DNA of 64,000 nt, taken from Francisella adeliensis. GTDB lineage: Bacteria > Pseudomonadota > Gammaproteobacteria > Francisellales > Francisellaceae. Each line of letters begins with the position of its first letter. Within the stretch, counting starts at the first letter, position 1. The stretch is from contig NZ_CP021781.1 in assembly GCF_003290445.1 (NCBI RefSeq), forward strand, positions 1,922,001-1,986,000, given 5' to 3'. The notes under the pieces were generated by a model. It saw only the letters and a list, made by a program, of their open reading frames with translations. It made no database searches and was not told the origin of the DNA. The position numbers and the translations under genes were made by a program. Below are positions 11,656-21,262 of the stretch, one piece after another.

Positions 11656-13167
11656 TTACTTAATAAACCTATCCATCTTTCTATAACTGATAGCTTCTTG
11701 GATTGCTCGTTTATCTACTACATTCATATCATTTAAATCTGCTATAGTTCTAGCTACTTTGAGTATTTTATAGTATCCACGAGCTGAAAGCCCCATTTTT
11801 TCGATTGCCATGTTAAGCATATTTTTACTTTCACTATCTAGCTCGCAGACTTTATCTAACTCTTTACTACTCAGCTCAGAATTGATTTTACCTTGTCGTT
11901 TTATCTGAATAGCCCTAGCTTTTTCAACTCGCTTACGCACTGTAGTACTTTTCTCACCTTTCAACTCTTGGTTTGTAAGGTCATCTTTTGGTAGCTCAAG
12001 TACTTCTACATGCAAATCAATCCTGTCTAACAAAGGACCTGAAAGTTTTGCTTGGTACCTACGAATAGCCTGCAGCGTATCACTACAGTCTTTATATTGC
12101 GACCCAAGATAACCACACGGGCAAGGGTTCATTGCAGCAATTAACTGAAAATTAGCCGGATACTCAACTTGACACTTTGCTCTAGAGATATTTATCGTGC
12201 CTGTTTCAAGTGGCTCACGCAAAACCTCTAGTACTTTTCTATCAAACTCTGGAAGTTCATCTAAAAATAATACGCCGTTATGAGCTAGAGAAATCTCTCC
12301 AGGCATTGGATTGCTACCTCCACCAACTAATGACACACCTGATGAAGTATGATGAGGGTGTCTGAAAGGTCTTTTATAAAAGCTCTCTGCTATGTCGGTT
12401 TCACCTTTAATAGATGCTATCATTGCTGATGAAAGTGCTTCTTTCTTATCTAATGATGGTAGTATTGAATTCAAACGACTTGCAAGCATTGTTTTTCCTG
12501 TACCAGGAGGTCCAACAAGCAATATATTATGCCCACCTGATGCAGCTATTTCTAAAGCTCGTTTTGCTTGATACTGTCCTTTTACATCTTCTAAATCTTT
12601 ATACAAGCTTTCAAAATCAACTTTTTTGCTTGGCTGTATCTGCTCTTTTGTGGCTTCACCTGATAGATAATCAGCAACCTCTTTTAGATCACAAAAACCA
12701 TAAGCTTCTACATCTTCAACCAGCGCTATCTCTTTTTCATTAGATGTTGGCACTATAAGTTTTTTCTTAGAACTTACAGACTTTATTGCCATTGGGATTG
12801 AGCTAGCTATTTTTCTTAACTCTCCACTTAGTGAAAGTTCACCAGCAAACTCATATTCTTCTGTATCTTTAGCTAGATTAACCTGACCTGAAGCATAAAG
12901 TATTCCTAGAGCTATTGGTAAATCAAATCTACCACTACTTTTAGGTAGGTCTGCTGGAGCTAAATTTATTGTGATGCGTTTATTAGGAAAATTAAAACCT
13001 GAATTTATAATAGCACTTCTAACACGATCTTTACTTTCCTTTACAGCTGCTTCCGGCAAACCAACTATAGAAAGACTTGGCAATCCATTTGAAAGATGAA
13101 CCTCAATAGACACCAAAGGAGCTTCGATGCCAAGTTGAGCTCGACTAGATAGTACCGCTAAAGACAC
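11656..13167 (-). CDS. comM: ComM/YifB Mg-chelatase-like AAA+ helicase
   Basis: 503 residues. An N-terminal ChlI/Lon-protease-like domain (about 1-170) precedes the Mg-chelatase AAA+ core with Walker A VGPPGTGKT near residue 217, Walker B LFLDELPEF and the NPCPCGY cysteine motif. A C-terminal Mg_chelatase_C helical domain follows. In naturally competent bacteria ComM is a branch-migration helicase that aids integration of incoming DNA. The start is GTG, 1 base after the ubiK stop region, so the two are coupled. Confidence 0.92.
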   Translation of the reverse strand: MSLAVLSSRAQLGIEAPLVSIEVHLSNGLPSLSIVGLPEAAVKESKDRVRSAIINSGFNFPNKRITINLAPADLPKSSGRFDLPIALGILYASGQVNLAKDTEEYEFAGELSLSGELRKIASSIPMAIKSVSSKKKLIVPTSNEKEIALVEDVEAYGFCDLKEVADYLSGEATKEQIQPSKKVDFESLYKDLEDVKGQYQAKRALEIAASGGHNILLVGPPGTGKTMLASRLNSILPSLDKKEALSSAMIASIKGETDIAESFYKRPFRHPHHTSSGVSLVGGGSNPMPGEISLAHNGVLFLDELPEFDRKVLEVLREPLETGTINISRAKCQVEYPANFQLIAAMNPCPCGYLGSQYKDCSDTLQAIRRYQAKLSGPLLDRIDLHVEVLELPKDDLTNQELKGEKSTTVRKRVEKARAIQIKRQGKINSELSSKELDKVCELDSESKNMLNMAIEKMGLSARGYYKILKVARTIADLNDMNVVDKRAIQEAISYRKMDRFIK

Positions 13168-13168
13168 G

Positions 13169-13363
13169 CTACTTTTTCTCCGCTATCAAAGAGTCTAGTT
13201 TTGCTTCAACTTGCTCAAGCTTTGTGCGTGTTTTTAACAAAATCTTTTTTTGAATCTCAAACTCTTCACGAGATACAACATCTAGCTTTTTAAGGCCTTT
13301 ATTAACTATACTTTCTTTTGAGTTTTTCAGTAAATCATTGATTGGGTCTAAAATTTCTTTCAT
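13169..13363 (-). CDS. ubiK: UbiK-type accessory factor (YqeY/BMFP family)
   Basis: 64-residue protein of the BMFP/UbiK family: an N-terminal amphipathic region and a C-terminal coiled coil with the ending RTKLEQVEAKLDSLIAEK. UbiK assists the ubiquinone biosynthesis complex in proteobacteria and can bind membranes. It lies directly before comM. The short length is normal for the family. Confidence 0.8.
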   Translation of the reverse strand: MKEILDPINDLLKNSKESIVNKGLKKLDVVSREEFEIQKKILLKTRTKLEQVEAKLDSLIAEKK

Positions 13364-13603
13364 AACTTCTACTATTTGTAACTATATAACTACAAAGTAT
13401 AAATTCTTACAGAAGATTTGGCAAACTATTAAAACAACTACAGCCTTACTATGTTTATATGAATACATAATAAAGAAAACTCTATCTCTTCTTACACAAC
13501 CATTTTTAGGAAAAATCTACTCTGCCAGTTTCTAGCAGCAAACAATTGCAACTATCTATAACGGCTGATATTCTAAAGAAAAAACATCTAATCTTAGATT
13601 ATT

Positions 13604-16180
13604 ATGAATCAACCAGAAATTAAACATTTAAAAGACTACAAACCTAGTAATTATCTTATAGAAAATACATATTTAACATTTGAGCTTGATGAGAGTAAAA
13701 CTATAGTAACAGCTAGGTTAAACATCACTGCTAATACTGCAAATAGAGAAAATAACACTCTAGTTTTAGATGGTAATGAGCTGAAACTAGTATCAATTAA
13801 AATAGATGATAAAGAACTATCTACAACAGAATATAAAGTTAGCGATAATCAACTAACTATAGAAAACGCTCCTAATGAGTTTATCCTAGAAACAGTTGTA
13901 GAAATTAACCCTACTGCGAATACATCACTAGAAGGTTTATACAAGTCTGGAGATGTATTTTGTACACAATGTGAGGCTACAGGATTTAGGAATATCACAT
14001 ACTATTTAGATAGACCTGATGTTATGTCTGCTTTTACTGTCAAGATAATTGCAGATAAGGACAAATATCCAGTTATTCTTTCAAATGGCGATAAAATTGA
14101 ATCAGGGTATATTTCAGATACTCAACACTTTGCAGTATGGAAAGACCCTTTCAAGAAACCATGTTATCTATTTGCACTTGTAGCAGGAGATTTAGCAAGT
14201 ATTAAAGATACTTATGTTACAAAGTCAAACCGAAAAGTTAGCTTAGAAATATACGCATTTAAACAAGATATTGATAAATGTCATTATGCTATGCAAGCTG
14301 TAAAAGATTCAATGAAGTGGGATGAAGAAAGATTTAACCTAGAGTATGATCTTGATACATTTATGATTGTTGCTGTACCAGATTTTAATGCTGGTGCAAT
14401 GGAAAATAAAGGCTTAAATATTTTTAATACTAAATACATCATGGCTAGTGATAAAACAGCTACAGATAAGGATTTTGAGTTAGTTCAAAGTGTTGTAGGA
14501 CATGAGTATTTTCATAATTGGACGGGTGATAGAGTGACATGTCGTGATTGGTTTCAGCTAAGCTTAAAAGAGGGTTTAACTGTATTTAGAGATCAAGAAT
14601 TTACTTCTGATTTAAACTCAAGAGATGTTAAACGTATAGATGATGTACGTATTATTAGAAGTGCTCAATTTGCTGAAGATGCTAGTCCTATGTCTCATCC
14701 TATCCGTCCTGAGTCGTACATTGAGATGAATAATTTCTACACTGTAACTGTTTATCATAAAGGTGCTGAAATTATTAGAATGATACACACTCTTTTAGGA
14801 GAGGATGGCTTCCAAAAAGGTATGAAGCTATATTTTGATAGACATGATGGTCAAGCTGTAACTTGTGATGATTTTATAAATGCTATGGCAGACGCTAATA
14901 ATCGTGATTTTAGCTTATTCAAAAGATGGTATGCTCAATCTGGTACACCAAATATCAAAGTTAGTGAAAATTATGATGCACAAAAGCAAACTTATAATTT
15001 AACACTTGAACAAACTACTCCATCAACTGCTGACCAAAAAGAAAAACAAGCTCTGCATATACCTGTTAGTATGGGGCTTATCACTCCTAATGGTGAAAAT
15101 ATCACCGAGCAAGTAGTTGAATTAAAAGAGCAAAAACAAACTTACTCGTTTGAGAATATCCCAGCAAAACCAGTAATTTCTTTATTTAGAGATTTCTCCG
15201 CACCTGTAAAGGTTGAGCATACTCGTTCTGAGGAAGAGCTACTGCATATCGTTAAGTACGATAATAATGCCTTTAACCGTTGGGATTCTTTACAGCAGTT
15301 AGCTACAAATATGATATTAAATAACTCTGATGTGAGTGAGGAGTTTTTAAATGCTTTTAAAGCAATATTACATGATGAAAATTTAGATAAAGCTTTAATT
15401 AGTGATGCTTTACAAATACCTGGTGAGTCTACAATTGCTCAGACAATGCCTGTGATTGCTGTTGATCAGATTGTAAAATCTCGCAAAAAAGTTGTAAATC
15501 AATTAGCTGATAAACTAAAAGATGATTGGTTAGAAGTATATCAACAATGTAATGACAATAAGCCATATAGCCTATCAGCTGAACAAATTGCTAAGAGAAA
15601 GCTAAAAGGTGTTTGTTTGAGTTATCTGATGAATGCTAGTGACCAAAGCCAAGGTACAGGGTTAGCACAACAGCTATTTGATAATGCTGATAATATGACA
15701 GACCAGCAAACTGCATTTTCAGCACTTTTAAAGTCAAATGATAAGCAGATTCGTGATAATGTTATCAATGAGTTTTATAACCGTTGGAAACATGAAGATT
15801 TAGTTGTAAACAAATGGCTAGTATCTCAAGCTCAAATCTCACATGAGTCAGCTTTAGATATCGTTAAAAACTTAGCTAGCCATCCTGCGTACAATCCTAA
15901 AAACCCTAATAAAGTTTATTCTCTAATTGGTGGTTTTGGTGCTAATTTCTCACAATATCATCGTAAAGATGGCTTAGGATATACTTTCATGGCTGATACT
16001 GTACTAGAGCTTGATAAAATCAATCATCAAGTTGCTGCAAGAATGGCTCGCAATCTAATGAGCTGGAAACGCTATGACTCTGATAGACAAGCTATGATGA
16101 AAAATGCTCTTGAGAAAATCAAAGCTTCAAATCCTAGCAAGAATGTCTTTGAGATTGTTAGTAAAAGTTTAGAGGTGTAG
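13604..16180 (+). CDS. pepN: Aminopeptidase N (M1 metallopeptidase)
   Basis: 858 residues, the expected size. GAMENKGLNIF is the exopeptidase motif; HEYFHNWTG followed by the downstream glutamate in KEGLTVFRDQEF forms the HEXXH-x18-E zinc site. The N-terminal beta saddle, thermolysin-like domain and helical C-terminal domain are all present. It removes N-terminal residues from peptides. It is transcribed away from ubiK-comM across a 240-base divergent region (13364-13603) that holds no other gene I can see. Its 3' end is copied twice later in the window, marking this as an insertion hot spot. Confidence 0.97.
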   Translation: MNQPEIKHLKDYKPSNYLIENTYLTFELDESKTIVTARLNITANTANRENNTLVLDGNELKLVSIKIDDKELSTTEYKVSDNQLTIENAPNEFILETVVEINPTANTSLEGLYKSGDVFCTQCEATGFRNITYYLDRPDVMSAFTVKIIADKDKYPVILSNGDKIESGYISDTQHFAVWKDPFKKPCYLFALVAGDLASIKDTYVTKSNRKVSLEIYAFKQDIDKCHYAMQAVKDSMKWDEERFNLEYDLDTFMIVAVPDFNAGAMENKGLNIFNTKYIMASDKTATDKDFELVQSVVGHEYFHNWTGDRVTCRDWFQLSLKEGLTVFRDQEFTSDLNSRDVKRIDDVRIIRSAQFAEDASPMSHPIRPESYIEMNNFYTVTVYHKGAEIIRMIHTLLGEDGFQKGMKLYFDRHDGQAVTCDDFINAMADANNRDFSLFKRWYAQSGTPNIKVSENYDAQKQTYNLTLEQTTPSTADQKEKQALHIPVSMGLITPNGENITEQVVELKEQKQTYSFENIPAKPVISLFRDFSAPVKVEHTRSEEELLHIVKYDNNAFNRWDSLQQLATNMILNNSDVSEEFLNAFKAILHDENLDKALISDALQIPGESTIAQTMPVIAVDQIVKSRKKVVNQLADKLKDDWLEVYQQCNDNKPYSLSAEQIAKRKLKGVCLSYLMNASDQSQGTGLAQQLFDNADNMTDQQTAFSALLKSNDKQIRDNVINEFYNRWKHEDLVVNKWLVSQAQISHESALDIVKNLASHPAYNPKNPNKVYSLIGGFGANFSQYHRKDGLGYTFMADTVLELDKINHQVAARMARNLMSWKRYDSDRQAMMKNALEKIKASNPSKNVFEIVSKSLEV

Positions 16181-16202
16181 TTGTTTAAGGAGTATATCTT
16201 TT

Positions 16203-16295
16203 GATATATTAGAGTTTAATGCTATTCATCAGAAGATTGGGAGCCCAGTGGAAAACCAGTCCGGTAACATGCGCTTGTTAGCTGTGAACGCTACG
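16203..16295. repeat. attC-like junction downstream of pepN
   Basis: The end of the RT gene runs into GCTAACAAGCGC on the minus strand (16271-16282), which resembles the inner core of integron attC sites. It is followed outward by GATATATTAGAG (16203-16214), shared with 48798-48810 beside the second cassette region. Inference: the RT unit was inserted here as a cassette. The core box deviates from the consensus and I could not fold the whole site convincingly, so this is tentative. Confidence 0.4.
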
Positions 16296-17795
16296 CTACC
16301 TGTAGTCATAATTAAGTGAATCAGGGTTCATTACTCTCTCTATCCCTGATTCCTCCAATCCTTTTTTCAGGGCTCTATGTATAAGAAGAAAACTTGGAAT
16401 CTCTAGAAGATTCTTTCTTGATACGACTTCAATAGCACAACGCTCTAGAAGCTCCGATCTTGAGACATTGAATGGAAAGCTATGTGAGCACTGAAAGCCG
16501 TGACTTGAAAGCAGCTTGCACCTTAGTTTCAATACTCTATGCACTACGGAGAGCAACCATCCATCCAACTGAGTTAATTGACCAACATCATCGACTAGAG
16601 GGTAGAAGCTCATAACACCTTTAAAGTATATTCGTTTTGTTCTGCCAGATAAGTAGTCTTTAATTTGCTTTTTGCTTAGTCCACCATACATGTATCTCCG
16701 AATTTCACACATTGCTGATAAAAAATTATAATCGCTATCATTTGCAGGAATTCGCTGCCCAGTCAACACTGTTTGCTTAAGTGGTTGGATTAAGCTTCGG
16801 TAAAGAATATATGATATTTGCTTTTGAATTTTCTTGACGGATTTATCTTTAATGGAAACATTATCAACCGACAGGCAATACCCCAAAAAATCTAGGCTAG
16901 TTTTAGCTACGATTTCTGATGGCAAACCATCTTTTGTTAGCAAAGATATTCCTTCTGACTTTGTAGGATTTATTTTTATTCCAGCGCTTCGAGAGAATTC
17001 GTTTATTAAGCCAAAGGAATTACATACTTTTGCGTACTCAGGTGACCACACAATAGTGTCATCAGCATATCGAGAAAACTTAACTCCCTCTCGCTCAAGA
17101 TCTTGATCAAATTTCCAACAGGTTAAATTGGCAAGAAATAAACTTATTGATGTTCCTTGAGGAATACCAACTTTACTCTCTTTCAAAAAAGATTTAATAA
17201 CAAACCGTTCTTCAGGACTGATGTAGAAACCGTTTTCAGAAAACTGCCCTTTTAAGAACTCATGGGATATAGAACCAAAAAAGTCAGAGAAATCAAATTC
17301 AGCCAAAAAGGTGCGTTCATTTCTTTTTAAGTCGACAGAAATATCTTGAATGGCGAAGTGAACATTTCTATCATTTCTATAAGCATATGAAAAAGAACTA
17401 AATCGGTGTCTATTTTTTGCCAGCAGTCGGTTAAAGAAAAACTTCGATATAGCTGCGTCAGGTATTTGGTAAATCGCTACTTTTCTAATACCACCGTCAG
17501 GCTTTGGAACTTCCTTTATATATGGGGCATTCGGAGAATAGGTTCTATTCTCAATTTTACTGGCGATAGATCGAGCAATACTTTTATGCTTTGCTTTCAC
17601 ATAAAATGGACTGAACTTCCTATCAAAAGACCAATAGTCTGGAGTATGTATTTTCTTTTTTGGTGCAGAGTCGCCTAATCGCTTTTGATTACGCTTAGCT
17701 TCTATATGTACCCTGTTGTGATATTCGTGGTAGCGTTCAATTAACTTTTCAGCCTCTTCACGAATAATTCTTGCAATCTGCTGCTCTAATTTCAT
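16296..17795 (-). CDS. Reverse transcriptase, probable defence-associated (DRT-like)
   Basis: 499 residues. RT motifs are clear: FDFSDFFGSI (about 167-176, first catalytic aspartates), GIPQGTSISL (about 210-219) and SRYADD (241-246, catalytic YADD). A basic N-terminal helix of about 45 residues and a C-terminal extension of about 200 residues flank the core. I see no group II intron maturase zinc/HNH region and no retron VTG context. The enzyme should copy RNA to DNA. Its partner is probably the structured RNA encoded just upstream. ATG at 17795 is preferred over TTG at 17810 because AAGGA lies 5 bases before it. It stands alone in an integron-like setting downstream of pepN. The exact RT class cannot be fixed by eye. 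Confidence 0.8.
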   Translation of the reverse strand: MKLEQQIARIIREEAEKLIERYHEYHNRVHIEAKRNQKRLGDSAPKKKIHTPDYWSFDRKFSPFYVKAKHKSIARSIASKIENRTYSPNAPYIKEVPKPDGGIRKVAIYQIPDAAISKFFFNRLLAKNRHRFSSFSYAYRNDRNVHFAIQDISVDLKRNERTFLAEFDFSDFFGSISHEFLKGQFSENGFYISPEERFVIKSFLKESKVGIPQGTSISLFLANLTCWKFDQDLEREGVKFSRYADDTIVWSPEYAKVCNSFGLINEFSRSAGIKINPTKSEGISLLTKDGLPSEIVAKTSLDFLGYCLSVDNVSIKDKSVKKIQKQISYILYRSLIQPLKQTVLTGQRIPANDSDYNFLSAMCEIRRYMYGGLSKKQIKDYLSGRTKRIYFKGVMSFYPLVDDVGQLTQLDGWLLSVVHRVLKLRCKLLSSHGFQCSHSFPFNVSRSELLERCAIEVVSRKNLLEIPSFLLIHRALKKGLEESGIERVMNPDSLNYDYR

Positions 17796-17808
17796 AAATT
17801 CCTTAAAC

Positions 17809-17838
17809 AAAAAAGCCTGAGTTAGACTCAGGCTTTTT
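17809..17838 (-). terminator. Intrinsic terminator between ncRNA and RT
   Basis: Stem AGCCTGAGT / ACTCAGGCT with a 3-base loop, flanked by A and T runs, ends 13 bases before the RT start codon. It should release the upstream RNA while some transcripts read on into the RT gene. Confidence 0.85.
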
Positions 17839-17981
17839 CACGGTGTTAACCCAAGTAAAAGTAAGTTATCACATGGTTGGATAGGATTTGATTCCTTTCC
17901 CCCATCAGTGTGAATTATCACAACTGAAAACCAGTCATTTCTAACTGGTAGAAGGTAACACCGTTATCCCCATAAGGGAAT
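17812..17981 (-). ncRNA. Structured RNA preceding the reverse transcriptase
   Basis: About 170 nt between a good promoter and a strong terminator contain no open frame but nested pairings: a long-range 9-bp stem ACGGTGTTA / TAACACCGT that closes the molecule, a hairpin ACCAGT / ACTGGT, a hairpin CAGTTGTGA / TCACACTG with one bulge, and a small AGGA / TCCT hairpin. Known DRT2, DRT9 and retron systems place a template RNA directly upstream of the RT in the same orientation. I infer that this is the RT's template or cofactor RNA. The ends are estimates from promoter and terminator positions. Confidence 0.7.
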
Positions 17982-17987
17982 TCTTAC

Positions 17988-18016
17988 ATAATAAACGAGT
18001 TACTAACAATCTGCAA
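17988..18016 (-). promoter_or_regulatory. Promoter of the RT-associated RNA
   Basis: On the minus strand TTGCAG and TATTAT are separated by exactly 17 bases, with the expected start about 7 bases further on, near 17981. The match to the sigma-70 consensus is good at -10 and fair at -35. Confidence 0.6.
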
Positions 18017-18038
18017 GGAGTACCAAACACTTTCGGAC

Positions 18039-18067
18039 GCCTAATAATTGTTCATATATTAATTATA
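18039..18067. repeat. 29-bp flank repeat, copy 1
   Basis: A 29-base sequence beginning GCCTAATAATTGTTCATATA occurs here and again at 49830-49858 with two mismatches. Both copies lie at the same edge of a cassette-like insert, and TTAGGC on the minus strand marks the cassette end, as at integron recombination points. Confidence 0.7.
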
Positions 18068-18149
18068 GCCATTTATGAGCGAAGTAACAGTGTAATTTTA
18101 TTAAAAAAAGAGTATAAAACTTATGACACAATCAGATTTATAAAAAATA

Positions 18150-18230
18150 AAACAAGCTCTTGAGAAAATCAAAACTTCAAATCCTAGCAAGAATGTTTTT
18201 GAAATTATTAGTAAGAGTTTGGAGATGTAG
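18150..18230 (+). pseudogene. pepN 3' end fragment (copy 2)
   Basis: About 80 bases match the last codons of pepN, including its stop. The fragment begins AAACAAGCTCTTGAGAAAAT and ends GGAGATGTAG. It shares variants with the third copy at 48472-48696 that the intact gene lacks, so it was probably imported with the island rather than copied locally. It encodes no functional protein. Confidence 0.85.
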
Positions 18231-18318
18231 TTACTGTATTATATCTATTACCTTTCAACAGCCAGTCAAACATATTTTCGTATAATTTCTTTTAGATTTA
18301 TTGTGATCAACATCAACG

Positions 18319-19120
18319 CTAGATTAGATTAGCTAGGTATTTAGCTACTGATTCATCGATACAGTTACCTATTACCTCAGCATGACAAAGAGTTTGCTTT
18401 ACTTCCTCTGGTGCATTCTCCATCACTATTGCTTTATTAACTGTCGATAGCATTTCTATATCATTCATTCCATCACCAAAACCTATGCTTCTAGTAACAG
18501 GTATCTGCAGAAATTTTGATAATTTAGTTATAGCATTTCCCTTAGAAACATTTTGTTTCATTACTTCTAAACACCAATCGAAAGAAAATGTTAAATGGAC
18601 ATTTTCTTTAATTTCTTCGCATAAATTTTCTTGAAACTCGAGCAAAACTTTCTTATGTCTTTTTTTATGAATAAAAAAAAAGTTTCTCAACTTTCTCTAA
18701 TGGCATATCTTCTGGTTTGCAATAAGTTGGAGTAAATTTATCATTTTGATTAAAGTCGCTAAAATCATGTCTAAATTCACTAGTTAACCAACCATAATCA
18801 GTATACATATTTATAATTACATCACTATATTTTTTAGCTTCATTAATCAGCTGTTTAACTCTGATACTAGATATATACTGTTTAAGATCCATATCCCTGC
18901 AAGAGCTTGTTAAGCTTGCACCATTAGATGAGATAATATGTACAGAAATATTAAGAGATGAGACTATAGAACTAACATCTAAATAGTGTCGCCCTGTAGC
19001 AAATACTATTTGTTTATTTTTTTCAGATAAATTAACTAATACTTCTTTTGTATAAGCTCCCATTTTGCACCCATCTTGTAGAAGAGTCCCATCAAGATCA
19101 GTAATAATTAAATCATACAT
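18319..19120 (-). pseudogene. Cof-type HAD phosphatase, split by a T9 tract
   Basis: The N-terminal part (18665-19120) has the HAD motif I DLDGTLLQDG and the C-terminal part (18319-18690) has motif IV GFGDGMNDIEML. They are in different frames that join at a run of nine T (minus strand) near 18670-18680. The joined product would be about 265 residues, the usual Cof length. The family hydrolyses sugar phosphates or cofactors such as FMN. The break may be a genuine inactivation, a homopolymer phase switch or a sequencing error. It lies downstream of an ArgP-like gene on the same strand after 145 bases. Confidence 0.75.
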
Positions 19121-19265
19121 AATATATAAACCTGTAAAAAACTCTAGTTTGAAGGTTTTTGAGCTATATTACAATTATTTATAAACCAAACCTTCCTCAT
19201 TTTTATTATTATATGGCTGATAAAATTTAAAAAGACTATTAAATTAATGTTTTTGCTAGAAGCAT

Positions 19266-20192
19266 TTAAGATATATCATTTTTTATATCTAATATTTTTT
19301 GTTTACTTTCTGAAATTAATTTAGCCATAATCGTACGATATGTATTATCTGGTAAGTCCCAGTAATGAAAATATAGCTCCATACTCCATATACACCCATT
19401 ATCTAAAATAATTAGTTCATTATTTTTAAGTTCTTTTATAATGTCTGATTTTGGTAATAAAGCATAGCCTTTACCTTGTAAGCACATTTGCTTAAATCCT
19501 TTTACAGATGGAATAATATGACAATTCTCTATATCAGCCTGAAAGCCATAAAATTTCTCCATAAATCTAGAATTTAATTGATCATACTGATTAAATAATA
19601 AAGATGGAGCTTGTTTCAAAGTATTTATCCATTTTTTACTATTCCTTTTAATTTCTTTAAAGTATTTATCATAAAAGTAATTAGAGCAAACCAATAAGTA
19701 GTCTATTTCACCAAGCTTCTCGACAAGACAATTATGAGAAACTTTACTCTTAGTACTGATACAAGATAAAACTTCACCATTTTGCAATGATTTGAGAGTC
19801 ATTTCTTGATCAAAAGCCTTGATATTAAATCTCGCCATATTCGATATATCAATATTGTCTAAAATATCTATAAACCAAGTATCTAAACTATCTTGATTTA
19901 TAGCTATAGATATTTGCAGTTCAGTATTTTTTATTAGCTTTTTTTCTTTTAGGAGACCAGACTCTAGTAGTTCTACTTTTGTTAAATGACTTAATAAATC
20001 TTGGCCTAATTTTGTAGCTTTATAAGGGAGTACTCTTATAAGAACAGGCGCACCAAACTTTGTTTCAAGAGATTTTATCCGTTGCGATACAGCTGATTGA
20101 GTAATAAATAATTTATTAGCCGCAAACTCAAAACTTTGTTGTTCTATTACTTCCTTTAATGCTTGTATAGCTTTATAATCTATCACGATCAT
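19266..20192 (-). CDS. LysR-family regulator, ArgP/LysG-like
   Basis: 308 residues. The N-terminal winged helix-turn-helix (about residues 4-62, with FAANKLFITQSAVSQRIKSLE) and a C-terminal effector-binding domain are those of ArgP/LysG proteins, which sense lysine or arginine. It is divergent from a LysE/ArgO exporter, the standard argP-argO or lysG-lysE arrangement, so control of that exporter is the probable job. The intergenic space holds AT-rich dyads suitable for an operator, but I cannot define one exactly. Confidence 0.82.
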   Translation of the reverse strand: MIVIDYKAIQALKEVIEQQSFEFAANKLFITQSAVSQRIKSLETKFGAPVLIRVLPYKATKLGQDLLSHLTKVELLESGLLKEKKLIKNTELQISIAINQDSLDTWFIDILDNIDISNMARFNIKAFDQEMTLKSLQNGEVLSCISTKSKVSHNCLVEKLGEIDYLLVCSNYFYDKYFKEIKRNSKKWINTLKQAPSLLFNQYDQLNSRFMEKFYGFQADIENCHIIPSVKGFKQMCLQGKGYALLPKSDIIKELKNNELIILDNGCIWSMELYFHYWDLPDNTYRTIMAKLISESKQKILDIKNDIS

Positions 20193-20291
20193 TAATTTAA
20201 CTAATGTTCTACAATAATCATTAATTATACTAATAATTTATTGTGTGCTAAAGTTTTATTTCATCAAACACTTCAAAGTAAGAAAACAATA

Positions 20292-20906
20292 ATGGCATTC
20301 ATATCTGGATTTAGTTTAGCTTTATCATTAATTTTAGGAATAGGCGCACAAAATATTTTTGTACTCAAGCAAGCAATCAAAAAACACTATGCTATTAGCA
20401 CAGCATTGTTATGCTTTTGTTGTGATGTCATTTTAATTATATTCAGTATTTTATTAACTACGATTATGTCTCAATATATTCCTATTTTGAGACCAACTAT
20501 GCTTATAGTTGCAATACTCTTCTTAGTTTACTATGGTTTTATTTCAATAAAATCATCTTTCTCAAATAAAAATCCACTTGAAGAAAGTTTTAATCAGTAT
20601 AGTTTTTTTAAAATTTTTATTTTGAGTGTCTCCTTTAGTTTGCTCAATCCTCAAGCTATTTTAGATATAGTTATATTATTAGGGGGAGTTGCGGCACATT
20701 ATGAAAGTAATAGTTTAAAAATAGAATTTATGTTAGGCGCAGTTATGGCAAGTTTTATTTGGTTTTTATCCTTGATGTTATCAGGTTTTTTTCTAAGAAA
20801 ATTTATCCAAAAACTAACTGTTTGGCAGTGGATAGAGCGTTTTACAGGAGCTCTTATGTTTATAATAGCCATTAATTGTATCCGGTTACTAATTATTTCT
20901 AACTAA
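20292..20906 (+). CDS. LysE/ArgO-family basic amino acid exporter
   Basis: 204 residues with six predicted transmembrane helices. The N-terminal GFSLALSLILGIGAQNIFVL and the mid-protein SFSLLNPQAILD are signatures of LysE/ArgO exporters of lysine or arginine. I start at ATG 20292 because the family begins right before the first helix; the upstream TTG would add 17 polar residues. It is divergent from its presumed regulator at 19266-20192. Confidence 0.85.
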   Translation: MAFISGFSLALSLILGIGAQNIFVLKQAIKKHYAISTALLCFCCDVILIIFSILLTTIMSQYIPILRPTMLIVAILFLVYYGFISIKSSFSNKNPLEESFNQYSFFKIFILSVSFSLLNPQAILDIVILLGGVAAHYESNSLKIEFMLGAVMASFIWFLSLMLSGFFLRKFIQKLTVWQWIERFTGALMFIIAINCIRLLIISN

Positions 20907-20911
20907 CCCTG

Positions 20912-21144
20912 TTAAACCTCTAAGCTTAGAGTCTCACCAACCTTTAAAATCAAAGCATTTTCTTGACCATATTTTTGTTCTTCTGCAGCTTGCTTAAATC
21001 TTTTAGGAGGCTCAAAAAAAGGTTCTGGTGTAAGTCTGATAGTTCCCCAGTGCATACCGATGGTTTTTGTAGCCTTGATATCTTTGGCTATTTGAATTGC
21101 TTCTTCTGGAGTAGCATGTACAGAGCACATAAAATCACGAGGCT
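20912..21144 (-). pseudogene. Metallo-hydrolase 3' fragment (copy of 50025-51029)
   Basis: The last ~75 codons of an MBL-fold hydrolase are present, from CSVHATPEEAIQIA to the stop, nearly identical to the C-terminus of the intact gene at 50025. Homology ends abruptly at 21144. The active-site half is missing, so it is non-functional. With the pepN scraps it marks the left edge of the T6SS island. The stretch 21145-21262 has no recognisable gene. Confidence 0.88.
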
Positions 21145-21262
21145 ATGATTGGAAGCTAGCATCTTAAATAAGATAACTTCTCTAAGTATGCCCATTAGCT
21201 ATCGACACGCCTGAAATCAGTTAACTCAAAGACCTTGAGAGGGTTAAGAAACAATGCCAGCC

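Noticed and set aside
16296..18110. Group II intron
   Set aside because: There is no maturase or endonuclease domain, no recognisable domain V/VI hairpin downstream of the RT, and a terminator lies between RNA and ORF.
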